Below, in pieces: positions 53,320-64,000 of a stretch of DNA of 64,000 bases. This DNA comes from an actinobacterium SCGC AAA044-N04. GTDB lineage: Bacteria; Actinomycetota; Actinomycetes; Nanopelagicales; Nanopelagicaceae. The first letter of the stretch is position 1. Each line of letters starts with the position of its first letter. Position numbers and translations under genes: made by a program. The notes beneath the pieces are model-generated. The model did not search any database and was not told the DNA's origin. It worked only from the letters and a program-made list of their open reading frames with translations. Location: NCBI GenBank assembly GCA_000378885.1, contig KB900456.1:239385-303384 (forward strand), given 5' to 3'.

Positions 53320-56037
53320 GTGTCAAAGGTCCGCGTACACGAGTTAGCAAAGCAACTCGGTATGGAGAGCAAGGTTGTCCTTGCAAAGCTCCAAGAAATG
53401 GGCGAATTCGTCCGATCAGCATCATCGACAGTAGAAGCGCCAGTTGTGCGCAAGCTCATCGAGATGTATCCCGATGCAAAACCTGCAGAGGAAAAAAAGC
53501 CTGTCAAAAAGGCTGCAGCCAAAAAGGCCGCGGCAAAACCTAAAAGTGAAGTAAGTGCAGAGCAAGCTGCGGAGTTAGCGGCTGAACTTGGCGTTGATAT
53601 CAACGCACTGAAGGCACAACAAGAGCGCGTTGAAGCAGCAAAAGCAGAATCTGCAAAGACACATGCTGCAGAAGCAATCGCTGAAGAAAAATCAGAGCTT
53701 CCAAAACCTGCACCCCGTCCAGGTAATAATCCATTTTCAACTGGTGGCGCAGTTCCACGGCCACCACGTCCAGGTAATAATCCATTTTCAACTGGTGGCG
53801 CAGTTCCACGGCCACCACGTCCAGGTAATAATCCATTTTCAACTGGTGGAACAACACCACGTCCACCACAACGACCAGGTGGTGCACCGCAACGTCCTGG
53901 AATGTCAGGACCACGTCCAGGTTCAGTTCGTCCAGGATTTGCTGCGCGTCCACCAGGATCTCGTCCACCAGCAGGTGCTGGTTTTCCTCCACGTACTGGA
54001 GCGCCATCAACTGGTGCACCAGCATCTCCATATAAATCAAATGCAGGTGGAGCACCAGCAGGTGGTCCACAACGTCCAGGTGGCGGTCGTCCACCACAAC
54101 GTGGCGGTGCAGGCGGAGCATTTGGAAAGAATGCAAGCAAGAAGTCAGGACGTAAATCTAAATCTAGAAAAGCATTGCGCGATGAATTCGACAATATGCA
54201 AGCACCACAACTTGGTGGAGCAGTTGTTCCACACGGTGACGGTAAGACTCCTATTCGCATGCGTCGCGGTGCTTCATTGGCAGATTTTGCAGACAAGATC
54301 AATGCCGATCCAGCAGCGTTAGTTGCAGCGTTATTTCACTTAGGTGAGATGGTTACAGCAACACAATCTGTTGATGCTGATACTTTCGAAATTCTTGGCG
54401 TTCAACTTGGTTATGACATTCAAATTGTTAGCCCAGAAGATGAAGATCGTGAGCTTCTACAAGGCTTCGATATTGATTTAACTGATGAGCTCAGTGATAT
54501 TGATCCAGACACATTGGTTGCACGTCCACCAGTAGTAACTGTTATGGGTCACGTTGACCATGGTAAAACTTCGCTTTTGGATGCAATCCGTAAGAGTGAA
54601 GTTATGAAGTCTGAAGCTGGTGGAATTACTCAGCACATTGGTGCTTATCAAATTCACCATGACCATAACGGAATTAACCGCGCAATTACCTTTATTGATA
54701 CACCTGGTCACGAGGCTTTCACAGCTATGCGTGCTCGCGGTGCGAAGGTAACTGACATTGCAGTTCTTGTTGTGGCTGCAGATGATGGAATCATGCCTCA
54801 GACAATTGAAGCGCTAAACCATGCTCAAGCAGCCGATGTTCCAATCGTTGTGGCCGTTAACAAGATGGATAAAGAGGGTGCGAACCCAGATAAGGTCCGT
54901 CAGCAATTAACTGAGTACAACTTGATCGCAGAAGAGTACGGTGGAGAGACAATCTTCGTAAACGTCTCTGCTAAATCAGGTCAAGGCGTTCAAGATTTGA
55001 TTGAATCAATTCTTCTTACTGCCGATGCGGCAATTGATCTACGCGCTGTTGCAGATGATTCTGCTCGTGGTGTTGCAATTGAAGCTCACCTTGATCGTGG
55101 TCGTGGTCCAGTTACAACCGTGCTCGTGCAACGTGGAACGCTACGTATTGGTGATCCAATTGTTGCCGGTGGCGCATTTGGTCGCGTTCGTGCGATGTTG
55201 GATGAGAATGGTGATTCAGTAGAAATCGCTGGTCCATCACGTCCAGTTCAGGTACTTGGTTTCACATCTGTTCCAAGTGCTGGAGATACATTCTTAGTTG
55301 CCGATGAAGATCGCACCGCTCGTCAGATCGCTGAAAAGCGTCAAGCTGCAGAGCGCAACGCCCAACTTGCTAAGGCTCGTAAGAAGGTCTCACTTGAAGA
55401 CTTTATGGAGCAATCCAAGATCACTACTCTTAATCTGATTCTTAAGGGTGACGTGAGTGGATCTGTGGAAGCTCTAGAAGAAGCATTAATGCAGCTAGAT
55501 GTTGGCGCAGAAGTTGATCTTCGCGTTATTCACCGTGGTGTTGGTGCAATTACTAAGAGCGATATTACGTTGGCATCTGCTTCAACTGCAGTAGTGATTG
55601 GCTTCAATGTTAAGCCGGAACCACAGACTGCAATCTTTGCTGATCAAGAAGGTGTTGAAGTTCGCTTCTACTCAGTTATCTATCAAGCAATTGAAGAGAT
55701 TGAGCTCTCACTTAAGGGTCTGCTCAAGCCAATCTATGAAGAAGTTATCACTGGTAACGCTGAAGTTCGTGAGATCTTCAAATCTTCTAAGGCTGGAAAC
55801 ATCGCAGGTTCACTTGTTAAAGATGGAGTCATCCGTCGTAATGCAAAGGCACGTATTTTGCGTGGTGAAACCCTCATCCTTGATAACCTCACAATCGATT
55901 CACTCAAGCGCTTTAAAGATGATGCAACTGAAGTCAAAGAAGGCTTCGAGTGCGGAATTGGTCTTGGCAATATGAAGGATCTTCAAATTGGCGACACCAT
56001 TCAAGTCTTTGAGATGCGCGAGAAAAAGCGGGTATAA
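53320..56037 (+). CDS. infB: translation initiation factor IF-2
   Basis: IF-2 brings initiator tRNA to the 30S subunit. The 905-residue protein has an IF2-N domain ([11 protein letters not shown]), a long Pro/Gly/Arg-rich linker (about 115-290) with a tandem repeat and a second IF2-N-like motif. The GTPase domain follows, with [25 protein letters not shown] and NKMD, and then the C-terminal beta-barrels. The start is GTG 53320 with AGGGGAA just upstream; the in-frame ATG at 53296 precedes that site. ylxR, usually between nusA and infB, is absent. Confidence 0.95.
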   Translation: MSKVRVHELAKQLGMESKVVLAKLQEMGEFVRSASSTVEAPVVRKLIEMYPDAKPAEEKKPVKKAAAKKAAAKPKSEVSAEQAAELAAELGVDINALKAQQERVEAAKAESAKTHAAEAIAEEKSELPKPAPRPGNNPFSTGGAVPRPPRPGNNPFSTGGAVPRPPRPGNNPFSTGGTTPRPPQRPGGAPQRPGMSGPRPGSVRPGFAARPPGSRPPAGAGFPPRTGAPSTGAPASPYKSNAGGAPAGGPQRPGGGRPPQRGGAGGAFGKNASKKSGRKSKSRKALRDEFDNMQAPQLGGAVVPHGDGKTPIRMRRGASLADFADKINADPAALVAALFHLGEMVTATQSVDADTFEILGVQLGYDIQIVSPEDEDRELLQGFDIDLTDELSDIDPDTLVARPPVVTVMGHVDHGKTSLLDAIRKSEVMKSEAGGITQHIGAYQIHHDHNGINRAITFIDTPGHEAFTAMRARGAKVTDIAVLVVAADDGIMPQTIEALNHAQAADVPIVVAVNKMDKEGANPDKVRQQLTEYNLIAEEYGGETIFVNVSAKSGQGVQDLIESILLTADAAIDLRAVADDSARGVAIEAHLDRGRGPVTTVLVQRGTLRIGDPIVAGGAFGRVRAMLDENGDSVEIAGPSRPVQVLGFTSVPSAGDTFLVADEDRTARQIAEKRQAAERNAQLAKARKKVSLEDFMEQSKITTLNLILKGDVSGSVEALEEALMQLDVGAEVDLRVIHRGVGAITKSDITLASASTAVVIGFNVKPEPQTAIFADQEGVEVRFYSVIYQAIEEIELSLKGLLKPIYEEVITGNAEVREIFKSSKAGNIAGSLVKDGVIRRNAKARILRGETLILDNLTIDSLKRFKDDATEVKEGFECGIGLGNMKDLQIGDTIQVFEMREKKRV
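53716..53868 (+). repeat. 51-bp tandem repeat (3 copies) in the infB linker
   Basis: Three head-to-tail copies start at 53716, 53767 and 53818. Each encodes 17 residues of the form [17 protein letters not shown]. The first two copies appear identical in DNA, and the third diverges only in its last part. The unit keeps the infB frame. The same DNA on the other strand gives a long Pro/Gly-rich frame that is not a gene. Confidence 0.95.
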
Positions 56038-56039
56038 CA

Positions 56040-56474
56040 ATGGCAGCATCACACCGCAGCCAAAAGGTTGCAGACCGTATCAAAGTGATTGTGGCGCAGT
56101 TGCTTGAGACAAAGATTAAAGATCCACGTCTTGGCTTCGTCACAGTTACTGATGCACGCGTGACTGGAGATCTCCAACAAGCCTCTGTTTTCTATACCGT
56201 TCTTGGCGATATCGACCAACGCACAGCAACAACTGCAGCACTAGAGAGTGCTAATGGTGCAATCAGATCAGCGCTTGGACGTGAATTAGGTTTGCGTATT
56301 ACACCCACACTTGCCTTCTTTGAAGATGGTTTACCAGAGAGTGCTAAAGCACTTGATTCATTGCTTTCAAAAGTACATGAATTAGATGCTGAGGTAGCTG
56401 CACTTCGTGCCAATGCAACATATGCCGGGGGAGAAGATCCATATAAAGCTCCTCGTGTCATTGACGAGGATTAA
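56040..56474 (+). CDS. rbfA: 30S ribosome-binding factor RbfA
   Basis: RbfA is a KH-fold 30S maturation factor. The 144-residue protein has RVADRIKVIVAQLLETKIKDPRLGF-type sequence (here KVADRIKVIVAQLLE), VTVTDARVTGDLQQASVFYT and LGLRITPTLAFFEDGLPESA. It begins 2 nt after infB, and its stop is within a few bases of the truB start region. Its acidic end VIDED includes the GAGGA used as a ribosome-binding site for truB. Confidence 0.94.
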   Translation: MAASHRSQKVADRIKVIVAQLLETKIKDPRLGFVTVTDARVTGDLQQASVFYTVLGDIDQRTATTAALESANGAIRSALGRELGLRITPTLAFFEDGLPESAKALDSLLSKVHELDAEVAALRANATYAGGEDPYKAPRVIDED

Positions 56475-56476
56475 TC

Positions 56477-57349
56477 ATCGAGCACGGATTTCTGGTTGTA
56501 GATAAAGAACCAGGTATGACAAGCCATGATGTTGTGGCTATCGCTCGGCGCGCACTAGGCACACGCAAGGTGGGTCATGCAGGAACTCTTGATCCGATGG
56601 CCACAGGTATTTTGGTTTTAGGGTTTAACAATGGAACGCGCTTACTTCAATACATTACAAATGGCAACAAGGCCTATGAAGCAACTGTTGTTTTAGGTGC
56701 TGCAACAGTCACAGATGATGTTGAAGGTGAAGTCATTTCGCGTGCGGATGTCTCAGCAATCACTGATGCGCAAATTGAAGCAGAGATGGCAAAGATGCGT
56801 GGAACCATCATGCAACGCCCAAGTTCAGTATCTGCCGTTAAGGTCGATGGTGAGCGCGCATATGATCGCGTTCGAGCAGGAGAAAGCGTTGAACTTGCTG
56901 CCCGCGAAGTAACAATCTCTCAATTAGATATTAAGGAAATACGCCGCATTGAAAATGCGATTGAAGTAGATATTGAAGTGACCTGCTCTGCCGGAACATT
57001 TATCCGTGCCATTGCCCGAGACTGCGGGGATGCACTTGCAGTAGGCGGACACTTGAATTCTTTGCGTCGCACACGTGTTGCTGGCTTTGGTTTAGATAAA
57101 TCCATCTCTCTTGCATCCCTTAAAGCAGGGGAGTTTTCAACCCTTGGATTAGTAGATGTCGCACGAACAACATTTAGCGCGCGTGAGCTGGCACTTGATG
57201 AAGTCAATGAACTTTCCTTTGGGCGCCCGCTCAGTGCTAACCCAGATGAAGCTATCTATGCAGCAATTTCTGATCAAGATCTCATTGCACTGCTGTGTAA
57301 CAAGGATGGTTTAGCTAAGCCCATCGCCGTATTCGCGGCAGCTAACTAG
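56477..57349 (+). CDS. truB: tRNA pseudouridine(55) synthase TruB, probable AUC start
   Basis: TruB makes pseudouridine 55 in the tRNA T-loop. The catalytic Asp is in GHAGTLDPMATG, with further motifs RPSSVSAVKVDGERAYDR and CSAGTFIRAIARD and a C-terminal PUA-like part. The first in-frame ATG is 56516, but the conserved motif HGFLVVDKEPGMTSHDVV begins upstream of it. From the in-frame stop at 56462 there is no ATG, GTG or TTG before 56516. ATC 56477 has GAGGA (56466-56470) 6 nt upstream and gives 290 residues. CTG 56492 is a second option, and a sequencing error is a third. Confidence 0.82.
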   Translation: MEHGFLVVDKEPGMTSHDVVAIARRALGTRKVGHAGTLDPMATGILVLGFNNGTRLLQYITNGNKAYEATVVLGAATVTDDVEGEVISRADVSAITDAQIEAEMAKMRGTIMQRPSSVSAVKVDGERAYDRVRAGESVELAAREVTISQLDIKEIRRIENAIEVDIEVTCSAGTFIRAIARDCGDALAVGGHLNSLRRTRVAGFGLDKSISLASLKAGEFSTLGLVDVARTTFSARELALDEVNELSFGRPLSANPDEAIYAAISDQDLIALLCNKDGLAKPIAVFAAAN

Positions 57350-57355
57350 GTCTGA

Positions 57356-57361
57356 GAGAAT
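57356..57361 (+). promoter_or_regulatory. putative -10 box for ribF
   Basis: GAGAAT ends 6 nt before ATG 57368. It is the same hexamer and spacing as at the ilvB leader peptide. AAGG inside the 6-nt gap is too close to act as a normal Shine-Dalgarno. Confidence 0.35.
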
Positions 57362-57367
57362 AAGGCC

Positions 57368-58240
57368 ATGAGCGTTGTAGTAATTGGAGTCTTCGATGGT
57401 GTCCATAAGGGCCATCAAGAAGTACTCAATCGAGCTAAAAAGATTGCTGGCGATGAAAAGATTATTGCGCTGACCTTTGATCCACACCCAACAACTGTTT
57501 TTGCACCTGATCGTGCTCCAACTTTGCTCACCATTTTGACTGATCGGATTGAGTTACTCAAGATTCACAACGCCGATCAAGTAGCTGTTATGAAATTCAC
57601 GCCAGAGTTTGCCGCTATGACACCAGAGGATTTTGTAAATAAAGTTCTGGTAGACCAGCTTGGCGCAACCACAGTTGTCGTGGGAAAGAACTTCACATAT
57701 GGATCAAAGGCGGCAGGTAACGTTGATTCATTAAAGGCACATTCCCAGTTTGAAACAATTGTTTTAGATCTAGAGCCTTCTGAGGGAGAAGTTGTTTCAT
57801 CCACTCGGATTCGCAAGTTGATTGTTGAAGGACATGTTGAACAAGCTCGAGCACTATTAACTAGACCTCATCGCCTAGATGGCATTGTGGTTCATGGTGA
57901 AAAGCGTGGTCGCGAAATTGGTTACCCAACTGCAAACTTGGGAGATCTTGAACACCAAACTATTCCAGCTGATGGTGTGTATGCAGGATGGTTAACTGTT
58001 GGCATTGATAGATGGCCTGCAGCTATTTCAATTGGAACTAATCCAACATTTGAAGGAGTTCGAGGCCGACAAGTTGAGGCATATGCAATTGATCAAGTCG
58101 GTTTAGAGCTCTATTCAAAACGGGCAACAATTGAATTTGGTTGGCGACTTCGTGAAACTTTAAAATTTGATGGACTTGAGCCATTGCTTGAGCAGATGGC
58201 TAAAGACTGTGCAAAAGCCCGTGAATTAACCGAGCTTTAG
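57368..58240 (+). CDS. ribF: bifunctional riboflavin kinase/FAD synthetase RibF
   Basis: RibF makes FMN and then FAD. The 290-residue protein has the N-terminal adenylyltransferase (GVFDGVHKGHQEVL, TFDPHP, VVGKNFTYGSKAAGN, SSTRIRKLI) and the C-terminal flavokinase domain (GEKRGREIGYPTANL, ADGVYAGWL, SIGTNPTFEG). Its place after truB and before rpsO is typical for actinobacteria. Confidence 0.95.
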   Translation: MSVVVIGVFDGVHKGHQEVLNRAKKIAGDEKIIALTFDPHPTTVFAPDRAPTLLTILTDRIELLKIHNADQVAVMKFTPEFAAMTPEDFVNKVLVDQLGATTVVVGKNFTYGSKAAGNVDSLKAHSQFETIVLDLEPSEGEVVSSTRIRKLIVEGHVEQARALLTRPHRLDGIVVHGEKRGREIGYPTANLGDLEHQTIPADGVYAGWLTVGIDRWPAAISIGTNPTFEGVRGRQVEAYAIDQVGLELYSKRATIEFGWRLRETLKFDGLEPLLEQMAKDCAKARELTEL

Positions 58241-58249
58241 GCTCAGGAT

Positions 58250-58278
58250 TTCACCTTATTCGCCCCCGCTGGTAATCT
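58250..58278 (+). promoter_or_regulatory. promoter of rpsO
   Basis: TTCACC (58250-58255) and TAATCT (58273-58278) are separated by 17 nt. Transcription would start near 58285, leaving a leader of about 70 nt. Confidence 0.6.
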
Positions 58279-58293
58279 TGCCCAGTCCAACGA

Positions 58294-58325
58294 GAAAGCG
58301 AGCTTTCGTGAGGCAAACCGAAAGC
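58294..58325 (+). promoter_or_regulatory. rpsO leader hairpins (candidate S15 autoregulatory site)
   Basis: GCTTTCG (58302-58308) can pair perfectly with CGAAAGC (58319-58325) across a 10-nt loop. GAAAGC (58294-58299) competes for the same GCTTTC, although full pairing there would leave too short a loop. The region ends about 20 nt before the Shine-Dalgarno AAGGAG. S15 often controls its own mRNA, but the link here is inferred. Confidence 0.4.
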
Positions 58326-58357
58326 CCTCGTGATCAGAAACCAAGGAGTACTAAAGA

Positions 58358-58627
58358 ATGGCACTAACACCAGAAGTAACAAAGCAAATTGTCGCGCAGT
58401 TCGGATCTACTCCTACTGACACGGGAAGTCCTGAAGCACAGGTCGCTTTGCTATCTAAGCGTATTGAAGAAATCACATTACATTTAAAGACCAATCCACA
58501 TGACCACCACAACCGTCGTGGTCTGTTGTTGCTAGTTGGTCGTCGTCGTCGCATTCTTCAATATCTTGCTAAGACAGATATCAACCGTTACCGCGTGATT
58601 ATCGAGAAGCTCGGTATTCGCCGCTAA
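58358..58627 (+). CDS. rpsO: 30S ribosomal protein S15
   Basis: This 89-residue uS15 has the family pattern [18 protein letters not shown], the rRNA-binding [18 protein letters not shown] and [27 protein letters not shown] precedes ATG 58358. It is followed by the structured pnp leader. Confidence 0.97.
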   Translation: MALTPEVTKQIVAQFGSTPTDTGSPEAQVALLSKRIEEITLHLKTNPHDHHNRRGLLLLVGRRRRILQYLAKTDINRYRVIIEKLGIRR

Positions 58628-58790
58628 TTAAGTTATACCTACACCACTTCAAGGCAAATGGTCCTCGGTAGTGGTTTCCGCACAAATTAATGTGCGTGAA
58701 CTTCGATCGAAGATTCATTTCTCCTTTAAGTGGGTAGCAACCACGATGTGACTTGCAATGAGTCGCGTCCATAGTAATAAAGGAGGACCC
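58628..58790 (+). promoter_or_regulatory. structured pnp leader with anti-Shine-Dalgarno
   Basis: No gene was found in this 163-nt gap. ACCACT (58643-58648) pairs with AGTGGT (58670-58675) before a TTT and may be a weak rpsO terminator. CGCACA (58679-58684) pairs with TGTGCG (58691-58696). A 12-nt palindrome lies at 58701-58712. GTGG (58730-58733) pairs with CCAC (58741-58744). CTCCTTTA (58721-58728) is perfectly complementary to TAAAGGAG (58778-58785), the pnp ribosome-binding site. Actinobacterial pnp leaders include the Actino-pnp RNA motif; whether this matches it needs a covariance search. Confidence 0.55.
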
Positions 58791-60992
58791 ATGGAGGGTC
58801 AAGAGGTTCAGTCAGCCGTTGCAGTTATTGATAACGGAAAATTTGGAAAACGAGAGATTCGTTTTGAAACAGGACGCCTAGCGCGCCAAGCAGCAGGAGC
58901 AGCAGCAGTTTACTTAGATGATCAAACAATGATCTTCTCAGCAACAACTGCATCAAAGACTCCTAAAGATCAATTTGATTTCTTTCCTTTAACAGTTGAT
59001 GTTGAAGAGAAGATGTATGCAGTTGGTCGTATCCCAGGATCATTCTTCCGTCGTGAAGGTCGTCCATCAGAAGATGCAATTCTTACGTGTCGTTTAATCG
59101 ACCGTCCATTGCGTCCATCATTTGTTAAGGGACTTCGTAATGAAGTTCAAATCGTTGTGACAGTAATGGCACTTGATCCAGACCACATGTATGACGTGAT
59201 CGCGATTAACGCTGCTTCAATGTCAACACAACTTGCAGGTTTGCCTTTCTCTGGCCCAATCGGTGGCGTTCGCGTTGCTTTGATTGATGGACAGTGGGTT
59301 GCATTCCCTAACCACTCACAGGTTGCAAACGCAGTCTTTGACATGGTTGTTGCTGGTCGCATTAGCGATGGCGATGTTGCAATCATGATGGTTGAAGCAG
59401 AAGCTACAACAAAGACAATTGAGCTCATCAAGGGCGGGGCACCAACTCCTAATGAGGAAGTTGTTGCACAAGGTCTAGATGCTGCAAAGCCATTTATTAA
59501 AATTCTCTGTGAAGCACAGTCAAAGCTTGCAAAGGTGGCTGCAAAGCCAACTGCTGAGTTCCCTGTGTTCCTTGATTACCAAGATGATGTATTTGCTGCT
59601 GTTGAAAAGGCTGCTAGTGCAGATCTTGCAAAGGCGCTAACAATTTCTGGCAAGCAAGAGCGTGAAACAAAGATTGATGAGATTTCTGCATCAACTAAGG
59701 AATCCGTTTCTGCAGCCTTTGAAGGCCGCGAAAAGGAAATTCCTGCAGCGTTTCGTTCACTAACGAAGAAGCTTGTTCGCCAGCGCGTATTGCGCGACAA
59801 GATCCGTATCGATGGACGTGGATTGCGCGATATTCGTGCACTCTCTGCAGAGGTTGAAGTAATTCCTCGTGTTCACGGTTCAGCGATCTTCGAACGTGGT
59901 GAGACACAGATTCTTGGAATCACAACCCTTAACATGCTCAAGATGGAACAACAGCTAGATACGTTGAACCCTGAAAACCATAAGCGTTATATGCATAACT
60001 ACAACTTCCCACCATATTCAACTGGTGAGACTGGTCGAGTTGGTACACCTAAGCGTCGCGAAATCGGCCACGGTGCACTTGCAGAGCGCGCTTTGATTCC
60101 AGTACTTCCAACTCGCGAAGAGTTCCCTTACGCAATCCGTCAGGTCTCTGAGGCTCTTGGTTCAAATGGATCAACATCTATGGGATCAGTTTGTGCATCA
60201 ACTCTTGCGCTCTATAACGCAGGTGTTCCACTACGCGCACCAGTTGCAGGTATTGCAATGGGTCTTATCTCTGACACTGTCGATGGCAAGGTCGAGTACG
60301 TAGCACTCACTGACATTCTTGGTGCAGAAGATGCATTTGGCGATATGGACTTTAAAGTCGCCGGAACAAAGGATTTCGTTACAGCTTTGCAGCTAGATAC
60401 AAAGCTTGATGGAATTCCAGCATCAGTACTAGCTGGTGCATTGCACCAAGCTAAGGAAGCGCGTCTTGCAATTCTTGATGTAATGAATGAAGCAATTGAT
60501 GGCCCAGATGAAATGAGCCCATTTGCTCCACGCATTATTTCTGTGAAGATTCCAGTTGATCAGATCGGTGCAGTAATCGGGCCTAAGGGCAAGATTATTA
60601 ACCAGATCCAAGATGAAACTGGCGCAGATATTTCAATTGAAGATGACGGCACAATTTACATCGGCGCAGTTGATGGTCCATCAGCTGAAGCCGCACGTGC
60701 TCAAATCAATGCAATTGCTAACCCACAGATGCCAGAAGTTGGAGAGCGATACCTCGGTACCGTTGTAAAGCTTGCAGCATTTGGTGCCTTCATCTCATTG
60801 ATGCCAGGTAAAGATGGCTTACTCCACGTATCTCAGATTCGCAAGATGCATGGTGGAAAGCGCATTGAAAACTTGGAAGAAGTCATGAAGGTTGGCGACA
60901 AGATTCAGGTTGAAATCGGCGAGATTGATCCAAAGGGCAAGTTGTCTTTGGTTCCAGTTCTTGAAGATGGAACAACTGGTTCTGCTGAATAA
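58791..60992 (+). CDS. pnp: polynucleotide phosphorylase
   Basis: PNPase degrades RNA 3' to 5' with phosphate. The 733-residue protein has two RNase PH domains (residues about 15-150 and 330-545) joined by a helical domain, then a KH domain with [20 protein letters not shown] and a C-terminal S1 domain ([21 protein letters not shown]). AAAGGAGG lies before ATG 58791. An upstream in-frame ATG at 58758 precedes this site and is rejected. Its stop codon abuts the M16 peptidase start. Confidence 0.97.
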   Translation: MEGQEVQSAVAVIDNGKFGKREIRFETGRLARQAAGAAAVYLDDQTMIFSATTASKTPKDQFDFFPLTVDVEEKMYAVGRIPGSFFRREGRPSEDAILTCRLIDRPLRPSFVKGLRNEVQIVVTVMALDPDHMYDVIAINAASMSTQLAGLPFSGPIGGVRVALIDGQWVAFPNHSQVANAVFDMVVAGRISDGDVAIMMVEAEATTKTIELIKGGAPTPNEEVVAQGLDAAKPFIKILCEAQSKLAKVAAKPTAEFPVFLDYQDDVFAAVEKAASADLAKALTISGKQERETKIDEISASTKESVSAAFEGREKEIPAAFRSLTKKLVRQRVLRDKIRIDGRGLRDIRALSAEVEVIPRVHGSAIFERGETQILGITTLNMLKMEQQLDTLNPENHKRYMHNYNFPPYSTGETGRVGTPKRREIGHGALAERALIPVLPTREEFPYAIRQVSEALGSNGSTSMGSVCASTLALYNAGVPLRAPVAGIAMGLISDTVDGKVEYVALTDILGAEDAFGDMDFKVAGTKDFVTALQLDTKLDGIPASVLAGALHQAKEARLAILDVMNEAIDGPDEMSPFAPRIISVKIPVDQIGAVIGPKGKIINQIQDETGADISIEDDGTIYIGAVDGPSAEAARAQINAIANPQMPEVGERYLGTVVKLAAFGAFISLMPGKDGLLHVSQIRKMHGGKRIENLEEVMKVGDKIQVEIGEIDPKGKLSLVPVLEDGTTGSAE

Positions 60993-63001
<2,009 letters not shown>

Positions 63002-63013
63002 AGGGAGATCCAC

Positions 63014-63271
63014 ATGTCAAAAGATCAAATCACAATGTATGGCGCCGACTGGTGCGGAGATTGCCGCCGTTCAAAGCGCTTATTTGAAGAGCTCAACGTT
63101 GAATACACACTTATCGATGTCGATGCTGATCTAAGTGCTGCAGACAAGGTTAAAGAGATTAATGGCGGAGCGCAGTCGATTCCTGTGATTGTTTTCTCGG
63201 ACGGCACTCACTTAACTGAGCCATCAGATAATGATCTGAAGGCAAAGCTTCAAGCTCTTAAAATTATCTAA
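63014..63271 (+). CDS. mycoredoxin/glutaredoxin-like protein
   Basis: This 85-residue thioredoxin-fold protein has the redox pair CGDC (Cys14 and Cys17 in ADWCGDCRRSK), the cis-Pro segment QSIPVIVFSDGTHLTEPS and a final helix. Such proteins in actinobacteria reduce mycothiol-mixed disulfides. The partner is not visible here. GGGAG lies upstream of ATG 63014. The last bases overlap the stop codon of azlD on the other strand. Confidence 0.85.
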   Translation: MSKDQITMYGADWCGDCRRSKRLFEELNVEYTLIDVDADLSAADKVKEINGGAQSIPVIVFSDGTHLTEPSDNDLKAKLQALKII

Positions 63272-63576
63272 AGCCAGTTATAGATTGCAGCCGATGTTAA
63301 GGCTGCGCTGAGTACTACAACTGGAAATGGTGCCTTAAGCAATAGCGCCACAACGGCGGCAGCTAAACCAGCTAATCGATGATCAATCATTAACTGTGAT
63401 TTTTCGGTAAATGTCTGAACGGCAACTAGTGCGCTCAGAAGTGCAATAGGAATCAGCGCGTTAATGGACTGCACTTTAGGATGAGCAAAAATTCGCTCTG
63501 GAACATTGTGTCCGGCGTATTTAAGCGCAAAAGCAATAACACTTGTGCCTATAGTTGCAATCCAAAATGAGTTCAT
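63268..63576 (-). CDS. azlD: branched-chain amino acid transport protein AzlD
   Basis: This 102-residue membrane protein has about four hydrophobic spans and AzlD features: FALKYAGHNVPE, IPIALLSALVAVQ and a C-terminal ALTSAAIYNWL. With AzlC it forms a probable branched-chain amino acid exporter. The start at 63576 overlaps the azlC stop by 4 nt. The open frame extends 32 residues upstream into azlC, but MNSFWIATIGTSV is the family start. Confidence 0.88.
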   Translation of the reverse strand: MNSFWIATIGTSVIAFALKYAGHNVPERIFAHPKVQSINALIPIALLSALVAVQTFTEKSQLMIDHRLAGLAAAVVALLLKAPFPVVVLSAALTSAAIYNWL

Positions 63577-64000
63577 TTGCGTAGTCCTACCGCTACGGCA
63601 ATAAATGCAGTTGCAATGATTGGTAACCCTGCTGGCAAAATCGGTGTCATTGCTAGAGCAAAAATCATGCAACCAACGGCAAGTGCTCGATCACGATTAG
63701 TTTTTAAGCGTGGCCACACAAGACCTAAGAACGCAGCAGGCACCGCAGAATCTAGACCCCATGCACGTATATCGCCCATAGCTTGTGCGCCAAGGGCTCC
63801 AGCTGCTGTGAATAGATTCCAGAATAGAAATACACCAAAGCCCGTAAGCCAAAAACCCTGGCGCATGGCTTTTTCTCCGCGAACTTCTTGACCTAATGCA
63901 ACTGCAGTTGATTCATCTATTGTTATCTGCGCGGCAACAATTCGCTTGAATCCTTTTACTTTCAATCGAGGCGCCATGATCACGCCATACACACCATTTC
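63573..64000 (-). CDS. azlC: branched-chain amino acid permease AzlC (partial, 5' end beyond window)
   Basis: About 141 C-terminal codons are present, and the frame is open to the right edge. The sequence NGVYGVIMAPRLK followed by ITIDESTAVALGQ and several hydrophobic helices is typical of AzlC, which is usually about 230 residues. An internal GTG at 63992 is not the true start. It is transcribed towards azlD. Confidence 0.86.
   Translation of the reverse strand, partial: NGVYGVIMAPRLKVKGFKRIVAAQITIDESTAVALGQEVRGEKAMRQGFWLTGFGVFLFWNLFTAAGALGAQAMGDIRAWGLDSAVPAAFLGLVWPRLKTNRDRALAVGCMIFALAMTPILPAGLPIIATAFIAVAVGLRK

Noticed and set aside
53238-54302. Long Pro/Gly-rich open frame (354 codons) on the - strand
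   Set aside because: It is the antisense shadow of the infB linker and tandem repeats, with no domain, no start signal and a low-complexity composition.
53600-54322. Further long His/Val/Gln-rich frames on both strands over the infB linker
   Set aside because: They arise from the repeated CCA/GGT codons of infB read in other frames and do not resemble proteins.

Overview
The window is a gene-dense, moderately low-GC chromosome segment from a bacterium with actinobacterial gene order. The evidence is the run rplU-rpmA-obg-proB, gatCAB, nadD-rsfS-histidine phosphatase, xerC-rpsB-tsf-pyrH-frr-cdsA-rlmN, dxr-rseP-ispG-proS, and rimP-nusA-infB-rbfA-truB-ribF-rpsO-pnp-M16-dapB, together with frequent GTG starts and probable leaderless genes preceded by TANNNT -10 boxes. 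AT-leaning codons, very short spacers, many ATGA or 1-nt overlaps and loss of some usual neighbours point to a streamlined genome, such as the freshwater acI group (Nanopelagicales). The lineage is inferred from layout and base composition, not from a marker comparison. Almost all genes are on the + strand; only azlD and azlC at the right edge are on the - strand. No insertion sequence, prophage or CRISPR array was seen.

Layout. 1-9.6 kb: end of etfA, cysteine desulfurase and mnmA (tRNA thiolation), ligA, a 40-residue membrane peptide, nadD, rsfS, a histidine phosphatase, tRNA-Ala(GGC) 3 nt before leuS, and a cysteine-synthase-family enzyme. 9.7-11.2 kb: a deletion scar in which the 5' end of comEA is joined to the 3' end of comEC, then holA. 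11.2-17.1 kb: rplU-rpmA with promoter, leader hairpin and terminator; obg-proB; an indoleamine 2,3-dioxygenase; proA. 17.2-20.5 kb: gatCAB. 20.5-30.7 kb: branched-chain amino acid and serine synthesis (ilvD, an attenuator with a Val-Val-Val-Ile leader peptide, ilvB, a short ilvN, ilvC, serA, leuB, ilvE, cimA). 30.7-37.6 kb: xerC, a polyprenol-phosphate mannosyltransferase, rpsB-tsf, pyrH, frr, cdsA, rlmN. 37.6-45.7 kb: a polyamine module (aldehyde dehydrogenase, potDABC, FAD amine oxidoreductase, agmatinase). 45.7-51.7 kb: dxr, rseP, ispG, proS, a TauE-type permease. 51.7-63.3 kb: the rimP-to-dapB translation and RNA block, then a mycoredoxin-like protein. 63.3-64 kb: azlD and partial azlC.

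How it works together. The ilv/leu/cimA genes supply Ile, Val and Leu precursors, with citramalate synthase giving a threonine-independent route to isoleucine, and AzlCD is a likely branched-chain amino acid exporter. The polyamine module can import putrescine or spermidine, make putrescine from agmatine, and oxidise it through 4-aminobutyraldehyde to GABA.

Most notable items: the comEA/comEC scar, a GC-rich foldable leader ending exactly at the FAD oxidoreductase start, a truB gene whose conserved N-terminus requires a non-canonical AUC (or CUG) start, a pnp leader with an 8-nt anti-Shine-Dalgarno element, the tRNA-Ala/leuS abutment, and repeated -10 boxes formed from, or directly after, the upstream stop codon.
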